Positions 42,227 to 51,303 of a DNA stretch of 64,000 nt are shown here, one piece after another. How positions within the stretch are numbered: the stretch's first letter is position 1; each line of letters opens with the position of its first letter. The notes below the pieces were generated by a model that was not told the DNA's origin, ran no database searches, and saw nothing but the letters and a program-made list of their open reading frames with translations. The stretch comes from Rhizobium sp. Q54 (GTDB taxonomy: Bacteria; Pseudomonadota; Alphaproteobacteria; Micropepsales; Micropepsaceae): the NCBI GenBank assembly GCA_945882615.1, contig CAMCWK010000007.1, forward strand, positions 1 through 64,000, written 5' to 3'. Made by a program: the position numbers and the translations under genes.

Positions 42227-42359
42227 TGTCATTCCCGGCGAACATCGCGCGACAGCGCGATGTGAGGGAAGGGAATCCATGGTAAGAGATGCGCGGTCAG
42301 CGGGATGGATTCCCTTCCCCTCGCCCCGCGCTGCGCGCAGGGCTCGGCCGGGAATGACA
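42227..42359. repeat. Dispersed palindromic repeat, copy A
   Basis: A 133-bp nested inverted repeat. Outer arms TGTCATTCCCGGC and GCCGGGAATGACA, inner arms GAGGGAAGGGAATCCAT and ATGGATTCCCTTCCCCTC, with a variable loop. It sits 30 bp upstream of the dehydratase start. The same structure occurs at 45807, 54950 and 55081. Confidence 0.9.
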
Positions 42360-42388
42360 GTCACGCGATAACAGGGAGCGCATACGCC

Positions 42389-43564
42389 GTGAAGATCGAG
42401 TCGGTTGAATTCTTCTATCTCTCCATGCCCGAAGTTCTGGATATCGGCGACGGCAGCCAGGACGCGCTGTTGGTGCGCGTGCGCGCCGGGGGCGTGACAG
42501 GATGGGGCGAGTGCGAGGCCGCGCCGCTGGTCTCGATCGCCAGCCTGGTCTGTCCGATGTCGCACAGCGCCTGCAAGCCGGTCATCGCCTCGGTGCTGGG
42601 CCAGACGCTGGACGGCCCCGAGGACATCGCCCGCATCGGCCGTACGGTGCGCGACAACAGCCTGGACCTGCTGCAGGCCGACCACACGCTGGCCGGCATC
42701 GACATCGCGCTGTGGGACCTGATGGGCAAGAAAAAGGGCGTGCCGGTGTTCGACCTGCTGGGCACCAAAAAAGCCTATCCCAAGACGCCCTATGCCTCGC
42801 TGCTGTTCGCCGATACGCCGGAACAGACGCGCGTCGCGGCACAGGCGCTGCGCGCAAAAGGCTACACCGCCATCAAGTTCGGCTGGGGCCCCTATGGCCG
42901 CACCACCGCCAAGGCCGATGCCGACCAGGTTCATGCCGCGCGCGAAGGGTTGGGCGCCGACGGTCACCTGCTGGTCGATGCCGGCACGGTGTGGGTGGAT
43001 GACGTGGCGAAGGCGCGCCAGCGGCTGGCGGCGTTGCAGGAATGCGGCGCGATGTGGCTGGAAGAACCCTTCGTGTCGGGCGCGATCGATGCCTATGCGC
43101 AGCTGTCGAAGGAAAGCGGCACGGTGAAGCTGGCGGGCGGCGAAGGCTGCCACAACTTCCACATGGCCAAGCACATGATCGACCATGCCGGGCTGGGCTT
43201 TGTCCAGATCGACACCGGGCGCATCGGCGGCATCACTGACGCCAAGCTGGTCGCCGATTATGCGGCAAAGCGCGGCGTCACCTATGTGAACCACACCTTC
43301 ACCACCCACCTGGCGCTGTCGGCGTCGCTGCAACCTTTCGCCGGTCTGGAAGATCACCGCATCTGCGAATATCCGGTGGAGGCCAAACCGCTGGCCGAAG
43401 AACTCAGCCGCGACCGGCTGGAGCGCGACGCCAGCGGGCTGGTGCATGTCCCCGAAAAGCCCGGCCTGGGCGTGGAGCCCGACCTGGCCGCGATGCGCAA
43501 ATATCTGGTCGATACCGAAATCAAGGTCGGCGGCAAAATTCTCTACCGCACGCCGCAGATCTGA
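42389..43564 (+). CDS. Enolase-superfamily sugar-acid dehydratase
   Basis: Encodes 391 aa from GTG 42389; GGGAG lies about 10 nt upstream, and a longer frame runs into the repeat. The mandelate racemase/muconate lactonising fold shows an N-terminal capping domain, then TAIKFGWGPYG (Lys163), LLVDAGT (Asp197), WLEEPF (Glu225), GGEG (Glu252) and VNHTFTTHLAL, the catalytic His. Family members dehydrate or epimerise sugar acids, such as rhamnonate or galactonate; the substrate is not determined by sequence. No transport or kinase gene is adjacent. Confidence 0.85.
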   Translation: MKIESVEFFYLSMPEVLDIGDGSQDALLVRVRAGGVTGWGECEAAPLVSIASLVCPMSHSACKPVIASVLGQTLDGPEDIARIGRTVRDNSLDLLQADHTLAGIDIALWDLMGKKKGVPVFDLLGTKKAYPKTPYASLLFADTPEQTRVAAQALRAKGYTAIKFGWGPYGRTTAKADADQVHAAREGLGADGHLLVDAGTVWVDDVAKARQRLAALQECGAMWLEEPFVSGAIDAYAQLSKESGTVKLAGGEGCHNFHMAKHMIDHAGLGFVQIDTGRIGGITDAKLVADYAAKRGVTYVNHTFTTHLALSASLQPFAGLEDHRICEYPVEAKPLAEELSRDRLERDASGLVHVPEKPGLGVEPDLAAMRKYLVDTEIKVGGKILYRTPQI

Positions 43565-43755
43565 GCCTGAACGAAAGGGGCGCATTTTTTTCGCAGAGCC
43601 TGCGCATTTTTCCCTGCGCAAAATAAGATTCGTCTTAAGAACGCTGTGCACATCGCCGGAAACCTTGGATTTGGCTTGCGGCGAAGTTTCCATTGTTCCC
43701 TTGCGTAAGCAGAACTACTTACAAAATCGCAAGGGTTGCGGCGCGATGATGCGCC

Positions 43756-45498
43756 ATGGTTCAGCGCCTGCGATCCTTGACATCTTTGCTGCGCGGTTTC
43801 CTGGCCGCGCGCGGCGGCAATGTCGCGATGATGTTCGGCATCGCGCTGGTGCCGATCACCATCGCCGCGGGCGCGGGGCTGGATTATGCGCGTGGCGCCG
43901 TGGTGCGCCAGCAGATGAGCACCGCGCTGGACGCCGCCGCCCTGGCGGTGGGTTCGACCACAGGCCTGACCCAGGCAACCGCCGAAGCACTGGCGCGAAA
44001 ATACTTCGAAGCCAACTATGCCGGCGACAAATCGAATGGAACACCGACCGTCACCATCGGGTCGGGCGGGTTCAACAGTTCGGGCAGCGTCAAGATCGAT
44101 GTCAGCTACAATCTGCCCACCACCCTCCTGAAGGTCATGGGCAAGACTTCCATGCCGGTCACCACCTCGACCACCGTGGTGTGGGGCCAGAGCAAATTGT
44201 GGGTCGCGCTGGTGCTCGACAATTCCGGCTCGATGCGCAATGGCGATTCCAGCGGCACCCAGATGGACGCGCTGCAGAACGCTTCCAAGCAGCTTCTTAC
44301 CATCCTGCAGAATGCCTCGGCCTCCGCCGGTGACGTGAAAGTGTCGATCGTTCCGTTCGACGTGACAGTCAATGTCGGCACCAGCAATGTGAATGCCAGC
44401 TGGATCGACTGGACCGACTGGGAAGCCCCGCCAAAATATCCGGGTACCGATTACGACTATGCGATGGACAACCAGTATTCCGACAATCCCAACAAGGTTT
44501 CATTCGAAGCCTGGGGCCCTGGCGATGAATGTCCCTTCGTGACCACCAACAGCAGCGGCTGGTGGTCCAGCCAGTCGCGCAAAAGCCCGTATGGCTTTCT
44601 TTGCACCTCCGGCCCGAGCAATAACGCCGGCACCGTGGAAACTATTCCGTCCAGCGGCAGCTACAAGGGCTATATCTGCCCCGGCATCGATTCCGGCGAT
44701 TATGGCAACAGCGACCACCGCGATCGCTATTACAATGGTTGCTACACGTCGGTCGCAAACAAGAACAAGAAAATCCTCGTTGCCCAGGGCAGCAACGCCA
44801 CATGCGATGGCTTTTCCAGCAGCAATTGCAGCTGCAGCGGCAGCGGCAATGGCAAGAAGTGCCGTACCCAGCGCTGGACCCACACCTGGGTCAAGAACAA
44901 CCGCTCGACCTGGGGCGGCTGCATCATGGACCGCGACAAGGACAACGATTACGACATTTCCAACACCACGCCCAACACCACCGCCAAGGGGTTTCCCGCG
45001 ACCAACCCGGAAGACTGCCTGGGCACCACGGTTTCATCGCTGGGTTACGACTGGTCGGCCCTGACCAACAAGATCGATGCCATGTCGCCGAACTCGGCCA
45101 CCAACCAGGCGATCGGCATGGCGCATGGCTGGCAGACCCTGACCGATTCGACGCCCTACAGCCCCGGCGCGGTGCCGGCCAATACCAGCCGCTATATCAT
45201 CATCCTGTCGGATGGCCTCAACACCAAGAACCGCTGGTGGGGCAATGGCTCCTCGACCGGCACGTCCGATACCGACCTGATCGACGACCGTATGGATAAG
45301 GTTTGCGCCGCGGCCAAGGCCGACGGCATTACGGTCTATTCGATCTTCCTGAATATCAGCAGCCAGGGCAATTCCGAAGCGCTTGAGGACTGCGCCAGCG
45401 ACAGCACCAAATATTTCGCCCTGACCTCAACCGATGCCGTCGTCACCACCTTCCAGCAGATCGGCCAGTCGATCACCAATGTCCGCGTCAGCAAGTAA
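43756..45498 (+). CDS. tadG: TadG-like protein with von Willebrand A domain
   Basis: Encodes 580 aa. One N-terminal membrane helix with RGGNVAMMFGIALVPITIAAGAGLDYARG is the TadE/TadG pseudopilin signature, followed by a periplasmic vWA domain whose MIDAS motif is LVLDNSGSM. It carries a long Asn/Ser/Gly/Cys-rich insertion (about 215-400). TadG proteins help anchor or stabilise Tad pili at the cell surface. No tad ATPase, secretin or pilin gene is nearby; the Flp pilin gene at 4739 is 39 kb distant. The upstream 190 bp is AT-richer and likely holds the promoter. Confidence 0.85.
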   Translation: MVQRLRSLTSLLRGFLAARGGNVAMMFGIALVPITIAAGAGLDYARGAVVRQQMSTALDAAALAVGSTTGLTQATAEALARKYFEANYAGDKSNGTPTVTIGSGGFNSSGSVKIDVSYNLPTTLLKVMGKTSMPVTTSTTVVWGQSKLWVALVLDNSGSMRNGDSSGTQMDALQNASKQLLTILQNASASAGDVKVSIVPFDVTVNVGTSNVNASWIDWTDWEAPPKYPGTDYDYAMDNQYSDNPNKVSFEAWGPGDECPFVTTNSSGWWSSQSRKSPYGFLCTSGPSNNAGTVETIPSSGSYKGYICPGIDSGDYGNSDHRDRYYNGCYTSVANKNKKILVAQGSNATCDGFSSSNCSCSGSGNGKKCRTQRWTHTWVKNNRSTWGGCIMDRDKDNDYDISNTTPNTTAKGFPATNPEDCLGTTVSSLGYDWSALTNKIDAMSPNSATNQAIGMAHGWQTLTDSTPYSPGAVPANTSRYIIILSDGLNTKNRWWGNGSSTGTSDTDLIDDRMDKVCAAAKADGITVYSIFLNISSQGNSEALEDCASDSTKYFALTSTDAVVTTFQQIGQSITNVRVSK

Positions 45499-45516
45499 GC
45501 CCCCAGGAGGATCACC

Positions 45517-45798
45517 ATGAGCCCCACCGACCAAGCCTTGCAGACCTTCGAGAATGGTGGCCCCAAGCGGCTGTCCTGGGCTCGCTCGTTACGGCTGAAT
45601 CTGGGTACGAGCCTGCTGGGCGGCGGCGCCGGTCTTTCATTCCCCTTCGCCGCCGATGTGATCACCTGGGGTGCCGCATCGCAGGGACTTTCCCTGATTG
45701 GCCTGTTATGCGCCGTGCCGATGATGGCGGCGGGCGCGGCGCTGACCGCCTCGGCCCTCGGCCTGAAACCGCACCTGGACATCTTCGGGCGGCGCTAA
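45517..45798 (+). CDS. Small membrane protein behind TadG
   Basis: Encodes 93 aa with a strong AGGAGG ribosome site. Two hydrophobic segments (about 30-50 and 55-80) suggest an inner-membrane hairpin with a soluble N-terminal part (SPTDQALQTFENGGPKRLSWA). It starts 18 nt after the TadG stop and is probably co-transcribed. No family is recognised. It is convergent with the SLC13 permease, the gap being filled by a palindromic repeat. Confidence 0.65.
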   Translation: MSPTDQALQTFENGGPKRLSWARSLRLNLGTSLLGGGAGLSFPFAADVITWGAASQGLSLIGLLCAVPMMAAGAALTASALGLKPHLDIFGRR

Positions 45799-45806
45799 CC
45801 TCCCCT

Positions 45807-45934
45807 TGTCATTCCCGGCGAGCATCGCGCAGCGATGCGAGGGAAGGGAATCCATGGCAATACGTGCGCAGGTGTATAAATGGATTCCCTTCCCCTCGCC
45901 CCGTGCTTCGCACAGGCCTCGGCCGGGAATGACA
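45807..45934. repeat. Dispersed palindromic repeat, copy B
   Basis: A 128-bp copy with the same outer and inner arms as copy A, and a unique loop (CAATACGTGCGCAGGTGTAT region). It fills nearly the whole gap between two convergent genes, where it could end both transcripts. Confidence 0.9.
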
Positions 45935-45942
45935 CAGCAGCC

Positions 45943-47709
45943 CTACATCCACACCATCACGATCATCGGCGTTGCCACCGCGACCACGATGACCGACAGC
46001 GGCAGGCCCAGTTTCCAGTAATCCCCGAAGCGATAGCCGCCCGGCCCCATCACCAGCGTGTTGCACTGGTGCCCGATGGGGGTGAGGAAATCGCAGGCCG
46101 CGCCGATCGCCACGGCCATCAAATAGGCATCCGGATTGGCCCCCAGGTCCTTGGCCACCGCGGCGGCGATCGGCGCCACGATCAACACCGTCGCGGCATT
46201 GTTCAGGAACGGCGTCACCGCCATGCCCACCACGATAAGCGTGGCGACAGCCAGATAGGGCGGCAGCGGCCCCAGCAGCTGGGCCAGGGGGGCGGCGATC
46301 AGCGCCGCGCCGCCGGTGCTGGCAATCGCCGAACTCAGCGGAATCAGCGCCGCCAGCAGCACCAGCAGCGGCCCGTCGATCGAACGGTACGCCTCGGTCA
46401 TGCTCATCACCCGCAGCAGCAGCACCAGCACCGCGGCTGCCGCCAGCGCGACATGGGTCGGCGCCCAGCCCATGCCGATCGCAACCACCGCCGCGCCCAG
46501 CGCCAGAAGCGGCGCATACCCGAACCGCTTGACCCCCAGCGCGATGGAACGCTCCGTCAGCGGCAGCACGTGCAGGTCGGCAAAGGCTTCGGCGATCTCG
46601 CCCTCGCCCGCCTTGAAGATCACCACGTCACCGGCCTGCAGCGTAATGGCGCGCAATTCCTTGGTCAGCCGCGCCCCTTCCCGGCTGACCGCCAGCAGGC
46701 TCATGCCATAGCGCCGGTGAATGCGGGCCTGGGCCGGGGTGCGGCCCACCAGGCTGGATTCCTGCGCGATCACGCCTTCGATCACCTTGACCTCGTCGCC
46801 CGCTTCGCCTTCCGCCCGGTGCCGCTCGCCCGCCAGCGCCAGCTTGGCGGCGGCCGAGAATTTCTCCAGCGCCGCCTCCTCGCCCTCGCAGATCACATGA
46901 TCGCCGGCGCGCAACAGGTAATCGGCCGCCGGCTTGCCCTTTTGCGGCCCCCCCACGATGGACACCACATCCACATCCGGCGTGCCCAGCGCATCCAGCT
47001 CGGAAAAAGGCTTGCCGATCCATTCGCTGTCCTCGGGAATGGAAAACTCTGTGACGAAGCGCACCGACTCCAGCGCTTCTTCCACGGTGGGCGGCGGTGT
47101 GCGGTCGACGCGCAACACGAACTGCGCCAGGAACAGGAAGACAAAACCGGCGGCGCAGATCACCAGCCCGACCGGCGCGAAATCGAAGAACTGGTACGGC
47201 TCGCCCAGGATCGACTGGCGCACCCCCGACACGATCAGGTTGGGCGAGGTGCCCACCAGCGTCACCAAACCGCCCAGCAGCGAGGCGAAGGCCATCGGCA
47301 TCAAGAGGCGCGACGCCGGCACCCCGGTCTTGCGCCCGGTCTGGATCGCCAGCGGCATCATGATGGCCAGCGCCCCGATATTCTTGGTCACCATCGACAG
47401 CAGCATCACCGCTCCGGCAAAGACCGGAATCTGCGCCGAACGGTGGCTGAGATGTGTGATGACGGGGTTGAAGGCGCGCTCGATCAGCCCCGAACGGGCG
47501 ATGGCCGCGCTCAGCACCAGCACCGAGGCGATGATCCAGATCAGGTCATTGGCAAAGCCGGAAAACATCTGGTCTTCGGGGATCACCCCGACCAGGACGC
47601 CCACCACCAGCGCGAGCACCGCCACCAGGTCGTAGCGCAATTTTCCCCATATAAATAAGAGTATGGCCCCGCCCATCAGCGCGAAGGCCATCGCCTGATC
47701 GGCGGTCAT
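45943..47709 (-). CDS. SLC13-family permease with RCK_C domains
   Basis: Encodes 588 aa. About 11-12 membrane helices of the divalent anion:Na+ symporter (SLC13/DASS) type flank two tandem RCK_C/TrkA-C domains (about residues 205-380, with LRAGDHVICEG and LQAGDVVIFKAGEG). Substrate marks include TLVGTSPNLIVSG and LTPIGHQCNTLVMGPGGY. Such proteins carry sulfate or dicarboxylates; the cytosolic domains are probably regulatory. The ATG begins the first helix; the gene stands alone. Confidence 0.88.
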   Translation of the reverse strand: MTADQAMAFALMGGAILLFIWGKLRYDLVAVLALVVGVLVGVIPEDQMFSGFANDLIWIIASVLVLSAAIARSGLIERAFNPVITHLSHRSAQIPVFAGAVMLLSMVTKNIGALAIMMPLAIQTGRKTGVPASRLLMPMAFASLLGGLVTLVGTSPNLIVSGVRQSILGEPYQFFDFAPVGLVICAAGFVFLFLAQFVLRVDRTPPPTVEEALESVRFVTEFSIPEDSEWIGKPFSELDALGTPDVDVVSIVGGPQKGKPAADYLLRAGDHVICEGEEAALEKFSAAAKLALAGERHRAEGEAGDEVKVIEGVIAQESSLVGRTPAQARIHRRYGMSLLAVSREGARLTKELRAITLQAGDVVIFKAGEGEIAEAFADLHVLPLTERSIALGVKRFGYAPLLALGAAVVAIGMGWAPTHVALAAAAVLVLLLRVMSMTEAYRSIDGPLLVLLAALIPLSSAIASTGGAALIAAPLAQLLGPLPPYLAVATLIVVGMAVTPFLNNAATVLIVAPIAAAVAKDLGANPDAYLMAVAIGAACDFLTPIGHQCNTLVMGPGGYRFGDYWKLGLPLSVIVVAVATPMIVMVWM

Positions 47710-47796
47710 AAAGTGCCCTTTTCAAGAAATCGTGGACTTATAACGCGCGGGAACCGCTTTCAGGTTCCCGGCCTTTCGCCGCAACGAACCGCCCGC

Positions 47797-48192
47797 TCAC
47801 CGGCGCAGGATCGCCAGCCGCAAGGCCGGCACCAGCGCGAAGGCAATCTGGCCCGCAAGCCCCAGCACCCCGGGCGCGGTCGCCAGTTCGGCGACATAGA
47901 CCGGCCATGGCGTGCCGAACGCCACCAGCGCCAACCCCGCTTCCGCCAGCATCAAAATCGCGAAGGCCCACCCGCCCATCGCCAGCCGCGCCCCCATCCG
48001 CGCCGCCACATGAAAGCGCGCGATCACCCACGCCGCCATCAGCCAAGAAATCACCAGTATGAGCGGCATCTCGATCACCACCGCCGCCAGGGCGCCAACC
48101 GCCGGGGCCACCAGCAGCACGCGCACGGTCCCCGCCATGAAAGCGCAGGCGAACACGATCCCGAAATAGGCCAGCGCGGCGCGAATGATCAC
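47797..48192 (-). CDS. Four-helix membrane protein, unknown
   Basis: Encodes 131 aa from a GTG with GGAGGAGG 8 nt upstream. Four hydrophobic helices fill most of the protein, with a short basic loop (IARFHVAARMGARLAMGG). No domain is recognised. It ends 87 nt from the start of the SLC13 gene on the same strand, so co-transcription is possible. It is divergent from the DUF4010 gene. Confidence 0.65.
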   Translation of the reverse strand: MIIRAALAYFGIVFACAFMAGTVRVLLVAPAVGALAAVVIEMPLILVISWLMAAWVIARFHVAARMGARLAMGGWAFAILMLAEAGLALVAFGTPWPVYVAELATAPGVLGLAGQIAFALVPALRLAILRR

Positions 48193-48287
48193 GGCACCTC
48201 CTCCCTCGCCAGCCTAGCACAAAAGAAACCGGGCCGGGCTTGCGGCAAGCCGCTATAACCCTGCCGCAAACTGACCGAAAGCCATGC

Positions 48288-49163
48288 ATGCCTGCCGGTG
48301 AGCCCAAGGGAAAATTCGCAGGGATCACCCGGCACGATGCGCAGGACGGCCTGGTCTTCCTCGCCGCGCTCGCCGTGCTGCCGCTGTTGCCCAACCGCAT
48401 GATCGGCCCGCTGTCGGTGTTCAATCCCTTTGCCTTCTGGCGGCTGCTGCTGGTGATGATGGGGCTGAGCGCGGCGGGCTATTGGGCCGCGCGCCTGATG
48501 GGGCCGCGCCGTGGCTTGATGGCGGCGGGCTTCGCCACCGGCTTTGTCTCCAGCACCATCGGCATCGCCGCGATGAGCGCGCGCGCCCATGACCACCCGC
48601 CCGTCACCAATATCGCCGCCGCCGGCGCCATGGCTTCCATCATGGGAAGCCTGGTCTACCTGATCGCGCTGGTGACGGTGGCCGATGCGCCGCTGCTGGC
48701 CGATCTGGCGCTGCCCTTCCTCTGCGCCTTTGTGCCGGCACTGGGTTACGCCCTGAAGCTGGCATGGCATGCCAGATCACCGGCCGAGCATGACCATACC
48801 GGCCGCGCCTTCGACCTGAAAGTCATCGCGATGTTCGCAGGCCTGGTGGTGCTGTTCTCGTTCATCTCGGCGCTGCTGGTCGAGCGCTTCGGCTCCGAAG
48901 GCATGCTGGCCAGCGCCGTGGCCACCGGCCTGGTCGATGCCCATGCCACGGCGGTGTCCATCGCCACCATCCTGGTGGCGGGCAAGACCGACATGGAAAC
49001 CGGCCGCCTCGCCATTCTGATCGGACTTTCCGCCAACATGGCGGTCAAGATTCCCGCCGCCTTCGCGCTGGGCCCGCGCCGCTTCGCCGTAAAGGTGGGC
49101 GGCGGCATCGCCATCCTGATCGCGGGCCTGTGGTGCGGCTTTGGCATCGCGGTGTTGCTGTAG
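48288..49163 (+). CDS. DUF4010 membrane protein lacking MgtC half
   Basis: Encodes 291 aa from ATG 48288 (ATG 48284 is out of frame; an upstream TTG at 48240 is possible). About eight membrane helices match the DUF4010 half of MgtC-DUF4010 proteins (LPLLPNR, GFATGFVSSTIGIAAMSARA). In the common architecture an N-terminal MgtC domain of about 140 residues precedes it; none is encoded upstream here. The function of this half alone is unknown, possibly ion transport. Confidence 0.75.
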   Translation: MPAGEPKGKFAGITRHDAQDGLVFLAALAVLPLLPNRMIGPLSVFNPFAFWRLLLVMMGLSAAGYWAARLMGPRRGLMAAGFATGFVSSTIGIAAMSARAHDHPPVTNIAAAGAMASIMGSLVYLIALVTVADAPLLADLALPFLCAFVPALGYALKLAWHARSPAEHDHTGRAFDLKVIAMFAGLVVLFSFISALLVERFGSEGMLASAVATGLVDAHATAVSIATILVAGKTDMETGRLAILIGLSANMAVKIPAAFALGPRRFAVKVGGGIAILIAGLWCGFGIAVLL

Positions 49164-49278
49164 CGAAAGCGCGGAGGAAATCGCCTGAAAGCCGAACCGG
49201 CCGCCGCGCTAGGCGAGTTCCGCGGAACCCGCGCCCCGCTGGGCGGTTATCGCCAGACGCGAAAAAGGATGCCCGGCG

Positions 49279-49605
49279 ATGATTTATAGAGTGATGGCGG
49301 CGGCGACCGGCCTGTTCCTGCTGGCGGCCTGCGACGATCCCAAGCCCACCGCCAGCGAGGACCGCGATGTCGGCGCCCCCAGCCAGATGAGCGGTTCTTC
49401 GTCCCAACAGGGTACCGTCGCAAAGGAAACGCCGCAGAACTCCATGATGATGCAGAGCGGCGCGGCCAGCGGCAACGCGCAGACCATGCAGGCTCCCGGC
49501 ATTCAACCGCAGGAGCAGCGCATCGGCCCGCGCGGCGAAAACGCCGCCGGAACCCAACCCGCCCCCACCACACCCAGCCCGACCGCCCCGGTGCCGGGGC
49601 AGTAG
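49279..49605 (+). CDS. Small lipoprotein, low complexity
   Basis: Encodes 108 aa. The signal peptide carries a lipobox LLAAC (Cys18), and the mature part is Gln/Ser/Pro/Thr/Met-rich without predicted structure, so it is probably a flexible envelope lipoprotein. Function is unknown. Confidence 0.65.
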   Translation: MIYRVMAAATGLFLLAACDDPKPTASEDRDVGAPSQMSGSSSQQGTVAKETPQNSMMMQSGAASGNAQTMQAPGIQPQEQRIGPRGENAAGTQPAPTTPSPTAPVPGQ

Positions 49606-49847
49606 TAACCTGTGGATTACCGACGAAAAGGTGGCTTCATCCTCGGTGCAATACGCATCGAGCGGGCTTCTCCTATGAACAGACGCGTTGATAGCCAGCG
49701 AGCCACTTGTCCGCAAACAAGTTCGCGGCCCCGAAGCTAGCGCTAATTCCTGAACCTAACGGTCCCAATGCGCCAGCATAGCCTGTTGGCCGCGCGCGGG
49801 AGGGCCGCCGCCGCGCCTTTCCTTGGGGAAGGCGCGGGGGGTAGAGC

Positions 49848-49997
49848 CTAATTTTCTTCGGTCTTGGTGACCCTGACGCTTTCGGTGACGACGGTCTTCT
49901 CCGTCTTCTCCGGTCGGTCTTCGGCCTTGGGTTTGATGACAACCACGTCCGGCCTGGACGGCTTGTCGTCTTCGGTGATGATGATCTGGTCGCCCAT
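49848..49997 (-). CDS. Small charged protein, unknown
   Basis: Encodes 49 aa, composed almost entirely of charged and beta-branched residues (IIITEDDKPSRPDVVVIKP, then EKTEKTVVTESVRVTKTEE). An AGGGGG stretch stands 5 nt before the ATG, and the gene follows the broken small gene at 50008. There is no homology to a known family. Confidence 0.5.
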   Translation of the reverse strand: MGDQIIITEDDKPSRPDVVVIKPKAEDRPEKTEKTVVTESVRVTKTEEN

Positions 49998-50007
49998 CAC
50001 GCCCCCC

Positions 50008-50134
50008 CTAGCGGTTCGGGGTGGTGATGACGACGGCCTTGGGCGCGCCGCCGCTCTTGAAATTGTCCCACATGAAGAAGCCCAGCACCGCCGCCGCCAC
50101 CGTCGCTGCCGTCCTTGTTGATGATCACCGCCAT
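50008..50134 (-). pseudogene. Small membrane-protein gene, frameshifted
   Basis: A strong ribosome site (AAGGAG) and ATG at 50134 begin MAVIINKDG, but this frame decays into Gly/Arg/His. A neighbouring frame carries a well-formed helix and tail (TVAAAVLGFFMWDNFKSGG...TTPNR) ending at the TAG at 50010. Removing one base near 50115 (for example one A of AACAAGG) joins them into a 39-aa single-pass membrane protein. Either a real frameshift or a base error explains it. Confidence 0.5.
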
Positions 50135-50506
50135 GGGGAGACTCCTTCATTGTGTTGCTGTCCCACACAACGGTTGGCCGCGCCGCGCGTTCCCTGGTCA
50201 TCGGCGCAGGGTTCCCGCCAGGGCATGAGGGACTCGCGAAACCGCGCCGTGACCGTGTAGCGTAAAGTGCTGCCACGACGCAGATCGCTTCGTCCTCGGG
50301 CAAGCTTTTGACCGTCGGCACTGGCGTAATGGTGCAGCAGCGGGCCAAGGTGGCGAGACACCGCTGGCGGTGGTCAAACGGCTGTCCGAGCGTACGGGGC
50401 GCCCGAATTATGCGGGGACAGTTTAGCCCGCACCAGTTATTTGAAATCCGCGCCGATGATATAGTATCCATCCACCGCGTGGTGGGATCAGGGGAAGCTT
50501 AACGAC
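50135..50506. other. Intergenic, no gene seen
   Basis: About 370 bp with no ORF that looks coding on either strand, no clear hairpin and no repeat. The last 60 bp (AT-rich, GATATAGTATCC) could hold the promoter of the gene at 50507. Confidence 0.5.
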
Positions 50507-50749
50507 ATGACCGAGCCAACCCGCCGGGAAAACATCGTGCGCTTTGTGCAGCAATCGGCGGCGGTGGCCTTTGCCGTCTGGCTGGCAGTCGTCTTCAACC
50601 GCCGCGGTGAACTGGCCGACCTACCCACGCCAGAGGTGCTGGGGTCTGTCACCGGCTGGCTGATCGCTGCGCTGCCCTTCGGCATGATCATGACAGCGGG
50701 CGCCTGGGGCTTTCGCGCCGTGCTGGGCTGGGTGCTGCGAAAGCCCTGA
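50507..50749 (+). CDS. Small two-helix membrane protein
   Basis: Encodes 80 aa: a short basic N terminus (TEPTRRENIVRF), two hydrophobic helices (about 15-30 and 48-72) and a basic C-terminal end. No family is recognised and there is no partner gene. The ribosome site (GGGGAAG) is 12 nt upstream and so weak. Confidence 0.55.
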   Translation: MTEPTRRENIVRFVQQSAAVAFAVWLAVVFNRRGELADLPTPEVLGSVTGWLIAALPFGMIMTAGAWGFRAVLGWVLRKP

Positions 50750-51003
50750 TACCACTCCTTGGCAAGGCTGAAATGGACGGTTGCTCGTGCCCAAGCGCCC
50801 GCGCGTAAATTGGTTCGGCACGCATGGTGACTGATCTTTCCACACCCCTTCCGCTGCCGCCTATGCCATCGCCCGTCCCTTGGCCCCGAGGCCGATGTTG
50901 AGGCGTGATTGCTGCCGCTGGGTGCGCTAGACTCCCGGCCCGCATCAACAGGAGCGCGCCGGTTGATGTTCCTTTGGCGGCCAAGTCACTGCGCAACGGG
51001 TAG

Positions 51004-51303
51004 ATGCAATTGAGTTTTCCCTTTGCCCTCGTCGCCAGCGCCATCACCGCGCTGGTCGCCTCCATCCTATGCGCCGCCATCCTGCGCCGCATTCCGGCGG
51101 CGGCCGCGCTGACCTGGGTGTTCGCCTCAGCGGTGATCGCCGCCGTTACCGCCATCAACTGGCATGGCGGCTTTTCGCCCATCGCCCTGGCCTTCGATTT
51201 TTTCATTATTACGGGCCAGGCCATGCTGGGGGCGATCATGGGCGCCCTGCCCGTCCTGCTGTGGCTGAAACATCGCGCCCGGCGAGACGGGGACGCCACC
51301 TAA
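51004..51303 (+). CDS. Three-helix membrane protein, unknown
   Basis: Encodes 99 aa with three hydrophobic helices (about 5-28, 33-48 and 60-87) and a basic tail (KHRARRDGDAT). It is located between unrelated genes, with a weak ribosome site. No function can be assigned. Confidence 0.55.
   Translation: MQLSFPFALVASAITALVASILCAAILRRIPAAAALTWVFASAVIAAVTAINWHGGFSPIALAFDFFIITGQAMLGAIMGALPVLLWLKHRARRDGDAT

Noticed and set aside
42008-43693. 561-aa minus-strand ORF over the dehydratase and repeats
   Set aside because: The enolase-superfamily gene on the plus strand has all catalytic motifs; this frame only reads through the repeats.
45880-47658. 592-aa plus-strand ORF
   Set aside because: Antisense shadow of the SLC13 permease; Arg/His/Gln-rich, with no ribosome site.
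49673-49942. 89-aa minus-strand ORF with a protein-like end (SASFGAANLFADKWLAGYQ)
   Set aside because: The first half is Arg/Pro-rich shadow of the 49-aa gene, with no ribosome site. The end may be a decayed fragment but cannot be supported.
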